64,000 nucleotides of DNA from CAJXSN01 sp947492235. GTDB lineage: Bacteria; Pseudomonadota; Alphaproteobacteria; Sphingomonadales; Sphingomonadaceae. The notes beneath the pieces are model-generated. The model was not told the origin of the DNA. It ran no database searches and worked only from the letters and a program-made list of their open reading frames with translations. The stretch is from contig NZ_CP170453.1 in NCBI RefSeq assembly GCF_042492175.1, positions 1,116,001-1,180,000 on the forward strand. The letters are read 5' to 3'. Position 1 is the first letter of the stretch; each line of letters opens with the position of its first letter. A program made the position numbers and the translations under genes. This document shows, piece by piece, positions 16,509 through 24,876 of the stretch.

Positions 16509-17228
16509 TTAGCCTGCAGCGGGCGGGTCGCCAGCTTCTTCCTCGGCACGCTTGTTGGCGAGCCATTCAGCGGCTTCGGCTTCCTGAACCGCCTCGGCAG
16601 CCGCTTTCTCGTTGGCGTCGCGTTCTGCGCGCAGCTCTTCGATCAGTTTTTCGCGATCATTGGTGTTGCTCGCTGCCACGGCCTCGGCATCTTCGGCCAG
16701 ACCGGCTTTCTTCGCAGCCTTCGCCACAACCGCATCCAGTTCGCGCTGCGAGCACAGGCCCAGCGTCACGGGATCTTTCGGCTGGATGTTCTGGATGTTC
16801 CAGTGGCTCCGCTCGCGGATCGCGCCGATCGTGTTGCGGGTCGTGCCGATCAGCTTGGAGATCTGAGCATCCGAGACTTCCGGATGGCTCTTGAGAATCC
16901 ACGCGATGCCATCGGGCTTGTCCTGCCGCTTGGACACCGGAGTGTAGCGGGGGCCCTTGGTGCGCGTCACTTCGACCGGCGCCTTCTGCATGACGAGCGC
17001 GTAGTCGCTGTCCTTCTCGCCCTTGGCGATTTCCTCCTGCGTCAGCTCGCCCGAATGCAACGGATCGCGCCCGGTATATTTGCTGCCCGCCAGATCGTCC
17101 GCCATGGCCTGCACCTCAAGGATGTGCAGCCCGCAGAATTCCGCAATCTGTTCGAAGCCCAGCCCGGTATTGTCGATCAGCCAGGTGGCGGTCGCGTGGG
17201 GCATCAGGGGTTTGGGTTGGTCAGCCAT
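16509..17228 (-). CDS. trcR: Cell-cycle regulator TrcR, DUF1013 family
   Basis: A 239-residue alphaproteobacteria-specific DNA-binding protein. The N terminus (PLMPHATATWLIDNTGLGFEQIAEFCGLHILEVQAMADD) and the middle (GIAWILKSHPEVSDAQISKLIGTTRNTIGAIRERSHWN) each contain a helix-turn-helix-like unit, as in DUF1013 proteins. DPVTLGLCSQRELDAVV follows, and the C-terminal 60 residues are an Ala/Glu-rich probable coiled coil. The ATG at 17,228 gives the family N terminus MADQPKPLMP. Related proteins are annotated as cell-cycle transcription regulators; their targets are not evident here. Confidence 0.85.
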   Translation of the reverse strand: MADQPKPLMPHATATWLIDNTGLGFEQIAEFCGLHILEVQAMADDLAGSKYTGRDPLHSGELTQEEIAKGEKDSDYALVMQKAPVEVTRTKGPRYTPVSKRQDKPDGIAWILKSHPEVSDAQISKLIGTTRNTIGAIRERSHWNIQNIQPKDPVTLGLCSQRELDAVVAKAAKKAGLAEDAEAVAASNTNDREKLIEELRAERDANEKAAAEAVQEAEAAEWLANKRAEEEAGDPPAAG

Positions 17229-17263
17229 TTCGGGTTCCCGCAAAAGGAGGGTAAAAATAGAAG

Positions 17264-17285
17264 GGCCGCCCCTTTCGGAGCGGCC
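17264..17285 (-). terminator. Probable terminator after the quinone oxidoreductase gene
   Basis: A GGCCGC/GCGGCC stem with a 10-base loop lies between the oxidoreductase stop and trcR. On the minus strand it is followed by CTTCTATTTTTACC, a U-rich tract in the transcript. The stem is short but GC-only. Confidence 0.5.
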
Positions 17286-17357
17286 GCTTGGCGTTCCATC
17301 TAGTCGGTCACGGCCCTCAGGGCAAGCAATTGCGCGCTTTGGCGTTCGCCAGCGCCG

Positions 17358-18362
17358 CTATTCGGGCGCGACATCCAGCACGATTTTGCCGATGTGATCG
17401 CCCGCTTCCATCCGCGCATGGGCGGCAGCGGCCTCTGCCAGCGGGAAGCTGCGGTCCATCACCGGGCGGATGGTGCCATCCGCAACCAACGGCCAAGCAT
17501 GCTCGGCGATTTCGCTGCACAGCGCCGATTTGAAGCGGTCGGAACGCGGGCGCAGGGTCGATCCGGTGAGCACCAGGCGGCGGCTCATGATGAAAGCCAT
17601 GTTGAGCTCGGCCTTCATTCCGCCCAGCACCGCGATGGTTACATGCCGCCCGCTTTCGCACAACGCCTTGAGGTTGCGAGGGACGTAATCGCCCGACACC
17701 ATATCGAGGACGATCTCCACGCCCTTGCCGCCGGTGATGGCCTTCACTTCCTCGACAAAGTCCGCCGCCTTGTAGTTGATTGCGTGATCCGCCCCCACGT
17801 CGCGAGCAGCCGAGCATTTCTCATCGCTGCCGCAAGTGACGATGGCCGTCATCCCGAATGCCTTGGCCAGCATGATCGCCATAGTGCCGATGCCACTGGT
17901 CCCGCCATGCACCAGAAGCGTTTCGCCCGGCTTGGCACAGCCGCGCTGGAAGACATTGTGCCATACGGTGAAGAGCGTTTCCGGCAGCGCCGCAGCTTCC
18001 TTGAGCGCCAGTCCATCCGGCACCGGCAGACAATGCCCGGCAGGGGCGGTGCAATATTCGGCATAGCCCCCACCCGGTGTCAGCGCCGCCACCCGGTCGC
18101 CAATCGCAAGGTTTTCAACCCCTTCGCCCAGCGCCACGACGTCACCCGCCACCTCCAGCCCCAGCAGGGGCGAGGCTCCGGGCGGCGCGGGATAGTGGCC
18201 GGCGCGCTGGATGCAGTCCGGGCGGTTGACCCCGGCATGGGCGACGCGGATCAGCACTTCACCGGCTTTCGGTTGCGGCGTATCGACCTCGGTCAATGCC
18301 AGAACCTCCGGCCCGCCCGGCGCATCGAAGTGGATTGCGTGCATCTGCCGCGGGATTGCCAT
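17358..18362 (-). CDS. NAD(P)H-quinone oxidoreductase, PIG3-type MDR family
   Basis: A 334-residue zinc-independent medium-chain dehydrogenase/reductase. The N-terminal GroES-like domain has PEVLALTEVDTPQP, VAHAGVNRPDCIQRAGHYPAPPGASPLLGLEVAGDV, and lacks the zinc-binding Cys set of alcohol dehydrogenases. The Rossmann domain has VHGGTSGIGTMAIMLAKAFG and GADHAINYKAADF. The pattern matches the TP53I3/PIG3 quinone reductases that use NADPH. The ATG at 18,362 has AGGGG about nine bases upstream; the longer open frame is unrelated to the family. Confidence 0.88.
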   Translation of the reverse strand: MAIPRQMHAIHFDAPGGPEVLALTEVDTPQPKAGEVLIRVAHAGVNRPDCIQRAGHYPAPPGASPLLGLEVAGDVVALGEGVENLAIGDRVAALTPGGGYAEYCTAPAGHCLPVPDGLALKEAAALPETLFTVWHNVFQRGCAKPGETLLVHGGTSGIGTMAIMLAKAFGMTAIVTCGSDEKCSAARDVGADHAINYKAADFVEEVKAITGGKGVEIVLDMVSGDYVPRNLKALCESGRHVTIAVLGGMKAELNMAFIMSRRLVLTGSTLRPRSDRFKSALCSEIAEHAWPLVADGTIRPVMDRSFPLAEAAAAHARMEAGDHIGKIVLDVAPE

Positions 18363-18499
18363 GCCGATTGCCCCTGTGATTGCTGCCCAAATGCACCGAT
18401 CATTGCTGAAACGGGTGCTTTCGCGATTGATTAGGGCGCAAGGCCATTGACAGCAAGCCATGCGTCTTGCGAGATCCTGTTTTGCAAACGGAGGGCCCG

Positions 18500-18706
18500 A
18501 TGGAAGAGGATGACCGCCCGCGCCCACAGGGCGATGCTGCCAGCAAGTTGGCGGTCGAGGATCTCGGCCCCTATTCGCAGGGCGAGCTTTCCGAACGCAT
18601 CCGCCTCCTGCAGCTTGAGATTGCCCGTGTGGAGCAGCACCGCGCCCGTGCGGACCAGCACAGAACCGCGGCAGACGCCCTGTTCAGCCCGAAGCGGGCG
18701 AGTTGA
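18500..18706 (+). CDS. DUF1192 family small protein
   Basis: A 68-residue acidic protein beginning MEEDDRPRPQGD, with the DUF1192 core KLAVEDLGPYSQGELSERIRLLQLEIARVE followed by a charged helix. CGGAGGG lies directly before the ATG, so this start is preferred to one 11 codons upstream. DUF1192 proteins are short helical proteins of unknown function common in alphaproteobacteria. It is divergent from the oxidoreductase gene and upstream of clpA by about 170 bases. Confidence 0.85.
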   Translation: MEEDDRPRPQGDAASKLAVEDLGPYSQGELSERIRLLQLEIARVEQHRARADQHRTAADALFSPKRAS

Positions 18707-18839
18707 TTGCCTGGCCGATCCGCGCTGACGACACGACCCCGGCCTTGGGTCCCCATGGACTCTGCGACGACAGACCCCATATTCGTCGGGTAAAGCGTAC
18801 CGAAATGCGCCGCTCCCCCTGGCGCCTCTGATGGCCGCG

Positions 18840-18854
18840 CTAACCCTGTATTAA
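18840..18854 (+). promoter_or_regulatory. CtrA-like box upstream of clpA
   Basis: CTAA-N7-TTAA, one base from the CtrA consensus TTAA-N7-TTAA, lies 23 bases before the clpA start. The rest of the 170-base gap holds no gene. The match is imperfect and may be chance. Confidence 0.3.
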
Positions 18855-18877
18855 CCTTAAAGGTTCAAACTTTCTTC

Positions 18878-21229
18878 ATGCCCAGCTTTGCCTCAAATCT
18901 CGAAAAGACCCTCCACAACGCTCTCGCCTTCGCGTCGGAGCGACGACACGAATACGCCACGCTGGAGCATCTGCTGCTCGCGCTGGTGGGCGATGACGAC
19001 GCCGCCGAAGTGATGAACGCCTGCGGTGTGGATATGGGCGAGCTGGGCGATGTGGTGCAGACCTATCTCGATCAGGAATACCAGTCCCTGCAGACCGACG
19101 AGGCCGCCGATCCGCAGCCGACCGCCGGTTTCCAGCGGGTGATCCAGCGCGCGATTCTGCATGTGCAATCGGCGCAGAAAGACACGGTGACCGGCGCGAA
19201 TGTGCTGGTCGCATTGTTCAGCGAGCGCGATTCTTACGCGGTCTATTTCCTTCAGCAACAGGATATGAGCCGGCTCGATGCGGTCAGCTTCATCAGCCAC
19301 GGCATCGGTAAAGGCGGCAAGCAGATCGAATCCAGCACGCCGTCCGGTGCCGACGACGGCGAGGCGGATCAGAAGGGCGATGGCAAAGGCAAGAAAGAAA
19401 CCGCGCTTGACCAGTTCACCGTCAATCTCAACCAGAAGGCGGAGAACGGCAAGATCGACCCGCTGATCGGGCGCGGCCCGGAAGTCGACCGGACCGTCCA
19501 GATCCTGTGCCGCCGGAGCAAGAACAATCCCCTCTATGTCGGCGACCCCGGCGTCGGGAAAACCGCGATTGCCGAAGGTCTGGCGCGCAAGATCGTCGAG
19601 AAGGACGTGCCAGAGGTCCTGGAAGATGCCGTCATCTACTCGCTCGATATGGGCGCATTGCTGGCGGGCACCCGCTATCGCGGCGATTTCGAGGAGCGGC
19701 TGAAGCAGGTCGTCTCCGAACTGGAGAAGATGCCGGAAGCGATCCTCTTTATCGACGAGATCCACACGGTGATCGGTGCAGGCGCGACCAGCGGCGGGGC
19801 GATGGACGCCTCCAACCTGCTGAAACCTGCCCTGTCCGGCGGGACGATCCGCTGCATTGGCTCGACCACTTACAAGGAATTCCGCAATCACTTCGAGAAG
19901 GACCGCGCCCTGCTGCGCCGGTTCCAGAAGATCGACGTGAACGAGCCGACTATCGAAGACACGATCAAGATTCTTAAGGGCCTCAAGAGCGCCTTCGAGG
20001 AGCATCACAAGGTGAAATACACGCCCGACGCGCTGAAGACGGCCGTCGAGCTGTCGGCGCGATACATCAATGATCGCAAATTGCCCGACAAGGCGATCGA
20101 CGTGGTTGACGAGGTTGGCGCGATGCAGATGCTGGTCGCCCCCAGCCGCCGGAAGAAGAAGATCACCGCCAAGGAAATCGAGGCGGTCATCGCGACGATG
20201 GCCCGCATCCCGCCCAAATCAGTCAGCAAGGACGACAAGGCGGCGCTGGAAAATCTCGAACGCGATCTGAAGCATGTGGTGTTCGGTCAGGACGCGGCGG
20301 TGAAGAAGCTGTCCACCGCGATGAAGCTGAGCCGCGCAGGCCTCCGCGATCCGGACAAGCCCATCGGCAGCTTCCTGTTCAGCGGCCCCACCGGCGTCGG
20401 CAAGACCGAAGTCGCCCGCCAGCTGGCCAGCATCATGGGTATCGAGCTGAAACGCTTCGATATGTCCGAATATATGGAGCGTCACAGCGTCAGCCGTTTG
20501 ATTGGCGCGCCTCCGGGCTATGTCGGTTACGATCAGGGCGGGCAGCTGACCGATGCAATCGACCAGAACCCGCACTGCGTGTTGCTGCTGGATGAGATCG
20601 AGAAGGCCCATCCGGACCTGTTCAACATCCTGTTGCAGGTGATGGATAATGGCCGCCTGACCGACCACCACGGCAAGACGGTCGATTTCCGCAATGTCGT
20701 GCTGATCATGACCACCAATGCCGGGGCCGCCGATATGGCGCGGCAGGGTATCGGGTTCGGCGATGTGTCGAAGGAAGACGCCAGCGAGGAAGCGGTCAAA
20801 CGCATGTTCACGCCCGAATTCCGCAACCGTCTCGATGCGGTCGTGCCCTTCGGCTATCTGGGCAAAGACACCATCGCCCGCGTGGTCGACAAATTCATCC
20901 TGCAGCTGGAAATCCAGCTGGCCGAGCAGAATGTCGACATCCAGTTCGACGACGATGCGAAGGAGTGGCTGGGCGACAAGGGCTATGACCGCCTGTTCGG
21001 CGCGCGTCCGATGGGCCGCCTGATTCAGGAGCGGATCAAGCAGCCGCTGGCGGAAGAACTGCTGTTCGGCAAGCTGGCCGATGGCGGCGAAGTGCAGGTC
21101 AGCATAAAGGACGGCAAGCCGAGCTTCGAACTGACCCCCGCACCGCCCAAGGCCAAACGCAAACCGCCAGTCCGGAAAAAGAAACCGGCGGCGAAAAAGC
21201 CCGATGCGGATGCGGGCGGCGACAGCTAA
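18878..21229 (+). CDS. clpA: ATP-dependent Clp protease ATP-binding subunit ClpA
   Basis: A 783-residue class-I Clp/Hsp100 unfoldase that feeds ClpP. The N-domain covers about 1-145 (LEKTLHNALAFASERRHEYATLEHLLLALV). AAA module 1 has Walker A GDPGVGKTA near 222 and Walker B ILFIDEIHT; AAA module 2 has Walker A GPTGVGKTE near 502 and VLLLDEIEKAH. MFTPEFRNRLDAVVPF and the end GYDRLFGARPMGRLIQ are typical. The last 30 residues form an unusual Lys/Arg/Pro-rich tail (KAKRKPPVRKKKPAAKK) not normal for ClpA. The adaptor gene clpS, commonly just upstream, is absent here. Confidence 0.96.
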   Translation: MPSFASNLEKTLHNALAFASERRHEYATLEHLLLALVGDDDAAEVMNACGVDMGELGDVVQTYLDQEYQSLQTDEAADPQPTAGFQRVIQRAILHVQSAQKDTVTGANVLVALFSERDSYAVYFLQQQDMSRLDAVSFISHGIGKGGKQIESSTPSGADDGEADQKGDGKGKKETALDQFTVNLNQKAENGKIDPLIGRGPEVDRTVQILCRRSKNNPLYVGDPGVGKTAIAEGLARKIVEKDVPEVLEDAVIYSLDMGALLAGTRYRGDFEERLKQVVSELEKMPEAILFIDEIHTVIGAGATSGGAMDASNLLKPALSGGTIRCIGSTTYKEFRNHFEKDRALLRRFQKIDVNEPTIEDTIKILKGLKSAFEEHHKVKYTPDALKTAVELSARYINDRKLPDKAIDVVDEVGAMQMLVAPSRRKKKITAKEIEAVIATMARIPPKSVSKDDKAALENLERDLKHVVFGQDAAVKKLSTAMKLSRAGLRDPDKPIGSFLFSGPTGVGKTEVARQLASIMGIELKRFDMSEYMERHSVSRLIGAPPGYVGYDQGGQLTDAIDQNPHCVLLLDEIEKAHPDLFNILLQVMDNGRLTDHHGKTVDFRNVVLIMTTNAGAADMARQGIGFGDVSKEDASEEAVKRMFTPEFRNRLDAVVPFGYLGKDTIARVVDKFILQLEIQLAEQNVDIQFDDDAKEWLGDKGYDRLFGARPMGRLIQERIKQPLAEELLFGKLADGGEVQVSIKDGKPSFELTPAPPKAKRKPPVRKKKPAAKKPDADAGGDS

Positions 21230-21250
21230 GCCCAAATTCACAATGGCTCA

Positions 21251-21286
21251 AAAGGGGCGCGATCCGGGAACGGTTCGCGCCCCTTT
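21251..21286 (+). terminator. Rho-independent-like terminator after clpA
   Basis: A perfect 12-base stem, AAAGGGGCGCGA with TCGCGCCCCTTT, separated by 12 bases, lies between clpA and the exonuclease gene. The T tract is only three bases, extended by CGCTTGAGT. Confidence 0.75.
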
Positions 21287-21300
21287 CGCTTGAGTATCCT

Positions 21301-22320
21301 ATGAGCGCGCTCTTTTCCTGGATCCGGTCCGAACCGTGGGGCATCCATGTCGTGCCTGCCGATGCGTGGGTCGATCCCGGCAAGGCGGTCGCGCGGGCGC
21401 TGGTGACTCATGGCCATGCCGATCATGCTCGCGGCGGGCATGGGGCGACTGTCGCGACACCTGAAACGCTGGCGATCATGAAACTGCGCTACCAGACCGG
21501 CGATGGCCCCTCTGGCGGGGAGACCACACCTGTTCAATATGGCGAGACGATCCGCCTGCCCGGCGGCGTCGATGCGACCTATATCCCCGCAGGCCATGTG
21601 CTGGGCAGCGCGCAGATCCTGCTGGAACATGGCGGAGAACGGGTGATCTGCACCGGCGATTACAAGCGCCGCGCCGATCCCACCTGTCCGCCGTTCGAAG
21701 TCACACCCTGCGACATCTTCATCACCGAGGCGACATTCGGCCTGCCTCTATTCACCCACCCACCGATCGAAGGCGAGATGGCCAAGCTGCTGGAGCGGCT
21801 GGCAGCCTATCCGGATCGCTGCGTGCTGGTGGGCGCCTATGCGCTGGGCAAGGCGCAGCGAGTGATCGCGGAGCTGCGCGCCGCGGGCCATCATCAGCCG
21901 ATCTATCTCCATGGCGCGATGGAGAAAATGTGCCGCCTCTATGAAGAACATGGTGTCGAGCTGGGCGAGTTGCGACTGGTGGCAGACACTGCGAAGGATG
22001 ACATGCGCGGGCATATCGTCATCGCCCCGCCGTCGGCGCTCAATGACCGTTGGAGCCGCCGTCTGCCTGACCCGATCGCCGCCTTCGCAAGCGGATGGAT
22101 GCGCGTTCGCCAGCGCGCGCGGCAACGCAATGTCGAATTGCCGCTGGTGATCTCCGACCATGCCGACTGGAACGAGCTGACCCGAACCATCGAGGAAGTC
22201 GATCCGGTCGAAACGTGGATCACACATGGCCGCGAGGAAGCGCTGCTGCGCTGGAACCAGCTCCACCAGCGCCGCGCCCGCGCACTCGCGCTTGTCGGGC
22301 GCGAGGATGAGGACGAGTAG
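21301..22320 (+). CDS. Ligase-associated DNA exonuclease, metallo-beta-lactamase fold
   Basis: A 339-residue MBL/beta-CASP nuclease related to Artemis/SNM1 and to the exonuclease encoded beside bacterial ATP-dependent ligases. The metal site includes VTHGHADHARGGHG (HxHxDH), AGHVLGSAQILLEHGGERVICTGDYKRR and FITEATFGLP; VISDHADWNELTRTI and WITHGREEALLRW are the C-terminal CASP motifs. It is encoded three bases before the ligase and is expected to trim DNA ends before ligation in repair. Confidence 0.92.
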   Translation: MSALFSWIRSEPWGIHVVPADAWVDPGKAVARALVTHGHADHARGGHGATVATPETLAIMKLRYQTGDGPSGGETTPVQYGETIRLPGGVDATYIPAGHVLGSAQILLEHGGERVICTGDYKRRADPTCPPFEVTPCDIFITEATFGLPLFTHPPIEGEMAKLLERLAAYPDRCVLVGAYALGKAQRVIAELRAAGHHQPIYLHGAMEKMCRLYEEHGVELGELRLVADTAKDDMRGHIVIAPPSALNDRWSRRLPDPIAAFASGWMRVRQRARQRNVELPLVISDHADWNELTRTIEEVDPVETWITHGREEALLRWNQLHQRRARALALVGREDEDE

Positions 22321-22323
22321 CAG

Positions 22324-23943
22324 ATGGAGGAGTTTGCCGCTCTCATCGATGCGCTGGTCTACACGCGCAGCCGCAACGAGAAATTGCGCCTGATTGCGGA
22401 GTATTTGCGCGCTACACCCGATCCCGACCGCGGCTGGGCGCTCGCTGCGCTGACCGACGGCCTCGATTTCCCGGCGGTCAAATCCTCCACCATCCGCAAC
22501 ATCATGAAGGAGCGCATCGACCCGGTGCTGTGGTCGCTGAGCCGCGATTTCGTCGGTGATACGGCAGAAACGGCCAGCCTGCTGTGGGAAACAGCGCAGA
22601 TGGGCGAGACCGGCGACGCCGCTCCGCCGCCCTCGGTCAGCGAAACGGTTGCCGCGCTGGAAGCAATGAACCGCAAGAGCGTGGTGACCGAATTGCCCGC
22701 CCTGCTCGACCGGCTGGATTCCTCGGGGCGCTATGCGCTCCTCAAACTGGCGACAGGCGCGATGCGGATCGGCGTGTCCAGCCGGCTCGGCAAAGTGGCT
22801 TTCGCGCAGGCCTTCGACGTGTCGGTCGACGAGGTGGAGGAGTACTGGCATGCCCTCACCCCGCCTTTTGCCGAGTTGTTCGCCTGGGCCGCTGACGGTG
22901 GTGCCCCGCCGGACATCGCCAATATGCCGACCTTCCGCCCCTTCATGCTGGCCCATCCGCTGGAGGGGACGGTGGTCGATATGCCGGACTATGCGGCCGA
23001 GTGGAAATGGGACGGCATCCGCGTGCAGCTGGTCCATGTTGCCAATGACTCGGGCGGCGAGACCCGCGTCTACTCACGCAGCGGCGACGATATTTCCGCG
23101 ACCTTTCCCGAAATGCTGGATGCACTGACCATTCCGGCAGTGCTGGACGGCGAACTGCTGGTGCGCGGCAATGTGCAGGGCGGTGAAGAAGGCGGGGCCG
23201 CCAGTTTCAATGCACTCCAGCAACGGCTGGGCCGCAAGACCGTCAGCAAGAAGATGTTGGCCGAAAGCCCCGCCTTCGTTCGTCTGTATGACGCGATGGT
23301 GATCGAGGGCGAGGATGTGCGCGCACTGGAATGGCAAGATCGCCGGCGGCGGCTCGAAGAATTCTTGCCCAGACTGCCCGCCAGTCATTTCGACATCAGC
23401 GCCATTGTCGAGGCGGAGAGCTTCGAAGCCCTCGCCGAAATCCGCGAGGGCACCCGCGACGATGCCATCGAAGGGCTGATGCTGAAACGCCGCGACAGCC
23501 CCTATATCGCCGGGCGCAAAACCGGGCTGTGGTACAAATGGAAGCGCGACCCGCTGCTGATCGACTGCGTGCTGATGTACGCCCAGCGCGGCAGCGGGAA
23601 ACGCTCCAGCTTCTTCTCCGACTACACCTTCGGCTGCTGGAACGGCGATCCCGATGCGGGCGCGGAACTTCTGCCGGTGGGCAAGGCCTATTCCGGCTTC
23701 ACCGACGAGGAACTGAAAAAGCTCGACAAGCATGTCCGCAGCAAGACGGTGAACCGCTTCGGCCCGGTGCGCGAAACGGACAAGAGCCTCGTGTTCGAAG
23801 TGGCCTTCGACAGCGTGCACGAAAGCAAACGCCACAAGAGCGGCCTAGCGATGCGCTTTCCGAGGATCCACCGGATCCGGTGGGACAAACCGGTGCACGA
23901 GGCGGATCGTATTGAGAGTCTTCGTTCGCTAATCAGAGATTAG
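22324..23943 (+). CDS. ATP-dependent DNA ligase, cisplatin-damage-response type
   Basis: A 539-residue ligase. The N-terminal DNA-binding domain occupies about 1-205 (SRNEKLRLIAEYLR, GVSSRLGKVAFAQAF). The adenylation domain begins with the active-site Lys motif EWKWDGIRVQ near 222, followed by YSRSGDDIS, AVLDGELLV, IEGLMLKRRDSPY and LWYKWKRDP. The C-terminal OB-fold ends the protein. Members of this family travel with an MBL exonuclease, as here, and often with a DEXH helicase and the PdeM phosphoesterase; the last two are not in this window. Confidence 0.93.
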   Translation: MEEFAALIDALVYTRSRNEKLRLIAEYLRATPDPDRGWALAALTDGLDFPAVKSSTIRNIMKERIDPVLWSLSRDFVGDTAETASLLWETAQMGETGDAAPPPSVSETVAALEAMNRKSVVTELPALLDRLDSSGRYALLKLATGAMRIGVSSRLGKVAFAQAFDVSVDEVEEYWHALTPPFAELFAWAADGGAPPDIANMPTFRPFMLAHPLEGTVVDMPDYAAEWKWDGIRVQLVHVANDSGGETRVYSRSGDDISATFPEMLDALTIPAVLDGELLVRGNVQGGEEGGAASFNALQQRLGRKTVSKKMLAESPAFVRLYDAMVIEGEDVRALEWQDRRRRLEEFLPRLPASHFDISAIVEAESFEALAEIREGTRDDAIEGLMLKRRDSPYIAGRKTGLWYKWKRDPLLIDCVLMYAQRGSGKRSSFFSDYTFGCWNGDPDAGAELLPVGKAYSGFTDEELKKLDKHVRSKTVNRFGPVRETDKSLVFEVAFDSVHESKRHKSGLAMRFPRIHRIRWDKPVHEADRIESLRSLIRD

Positions 23944-24018
23944 GGGGTCTCTGCGCACCCGCGTGGACTGGCAGCCCACTGGGTTTAGGACCGGTCGCCG
24001 CCTGCCCGTCTCAATGCG

Positions 24019-24040
24019 CTCATCCTGAGCTTGTCGAAGA
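24019..24040 (+). repeat. REP-like dispersed repeat, diverged copy
   Basis: The core CATCCTGAGCTTGTCGAAGA is a diverged relative of the copies at 3715 and 11,589, in the same orientation as those, and faces the inverted copy at 24,079-24,106. The pair resembles the inverted REP doublets seen in BIME-type arrays. Confidence 0.6.
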
Positions 24041-24078
24041 ATCGCACTTGTCCTTTTGGCGCTTCGCCACACAGCTGA

Positions 24079-24262
24079 GGCCCTTCGACAGGCTCAGGGC
24101 GAACGGGTTGTGTGGTGGGCGCACATCGAAACACCGTCCGATAAGTTAGAATGGCCCCGGGGCCGAGAGGCCCCGCAAGGCCGACTGGCCGCCCGCAGCG
24201 ACGCGACCTTCAGGTCGCATGAGCGAGGAAGCAAGGGGCGCGGATGCGCCCCGCCCGCAGGG
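24079..24262 (+). repeat. Composite palindromic repeat, copy B
   Basis: In order: REP-like unit (24,079-24,106), GGTGGGCGC, TTAGAATGG, stem GGGGCC-GAGA-GGCCCC (24,159-24,174), GGCCGACTGGCC (24,179-24,190), stem GCGACCT-TC-AGGTCGC (24,203-24,218), and the terminal stem GGGGCGC-GGAT-GCGCCCC (24,235-24,252) followed by GCCCGCAGGG. Copy A at 11,450-11,616 has the same architecture with unrelated stem sequences but a nearly identical terminal block. It lies just beyond the carbonic anhydrase stop and may also act as its terminator. Confidence 0.75.
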
Positions 24263-24306
24263 TCACAAACGAAAAGTAACGCGACGCGACTCCCGCCGCC
24301 CTGACG

Positions 24307-24876
24307 TCAGCTTCCCAGCGCTGCGTCCACGGCCTTCGCATGCTCTTTTGCGTTGTGCGCATAATGCGCCGTCCCCATGCGCATTCCGGCGATGGCGGCC
24401 TCGGACAGCTCCTTCATCGGCTTGGCGGGCCTGCCTGCCCAGAGGGTGCGCGGCTCCATCACCTTCCCCTCTGTCAGCATCGCGCCCGCTGCCAGCATGG
24501 CGTCGCTGCCGATCACCGCCTTGTTCATCGCAATCGCGCCGAGGCCGACAAAGCCGCGATCCTCGATCGTGCAGCCATGGACCATTGCCAAATGGCCGAT
24601 CAGCACATCGTCCCCAATAATTAGCGGAGAGCCATCGGGATCGCCCGGCCGCTCTGGGTCGCAATGCAGCACGCTGCCGTCCTGCACATTCGACCGCTGG
24701 CCAATCACGATGCGGCTGACATCGGCCCGCAGCACGCAATTGTACCACACCGAGCTGTCTTCCCCGATCTCCACATCGCCAATGATCGTGCAACCGGGTG
24801 CAATGAAGGCGCTGTCGTGAATGCGCGGGCTCTTCCCGTGGATCGGGACGATATTGACGCCGGGTCTGGTGGTCAT
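24307..24876 (-). CDS. Gamma carbonic anhydrase family protein
   Basis: A 189-residue left-handed beta-helix protein of the YrdA/PaaY/CaiE type. Hexapeptide rungs are ARIHDSAFIAPGCTIIGDVEIG-like at the start, SSVWYNCVLRAD, IGQRSNVQDGSVLHCD, LIGHLAMVHGCTIED and GFVGLGAIAMNKA. The metal-binding His residues are in VLHCD, IGHLAMVHG. The start at 24,876 has GGGAG upstream and overlaps the preceding GNAT stop by ATGA. Proteins of this group bind metal trimers; carbonic anhydrase activity is not assured. Confidence 0.88.
   Translation of the reverse strand: MTTRPGVNIVPIHGKSPRIHDSAFIAPGCTIIGDVEIGEDSSVWYNCVLRADVSRIVIGQRSNVQDGSVLHCDPERPGDPDGSPLIIGDDVLIGHLAMVHGCTIEDRGFVGLGAIAMNKAVIGSDAMLAAGAMLTEGKVMEPRTLWAGRPAKPMKELSEAAIAGMRMGTAHYAHNAKEHAKAVDAALGS

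Larger units (their letters stand above)
23944..24306. other. Gene-free spacer carrying REP-like and composite repeats
   Basis: No credible gene lies in these 363 bases between the converging ligase and carbonic anhydrase genes. Two REP-like units in opposite orientation (24,019-24,040 and 24,079-24,106) are followed by the structured composite repeat ending at 24,262. Open frames crossing the region are low-complexity Arg/Pro/Gly translations of the repeats. Confidence 0.7.

Noticed and set aside
24056..24304. Open frames over the 24 kb repeats as small genes
   Set aside because: They translate to low-complexity Arg/Gly/Pro text and repeat the same peptide (RGADAPRPQG) seen antisense at 11.4 kb; the DNA is repeat, not coding.
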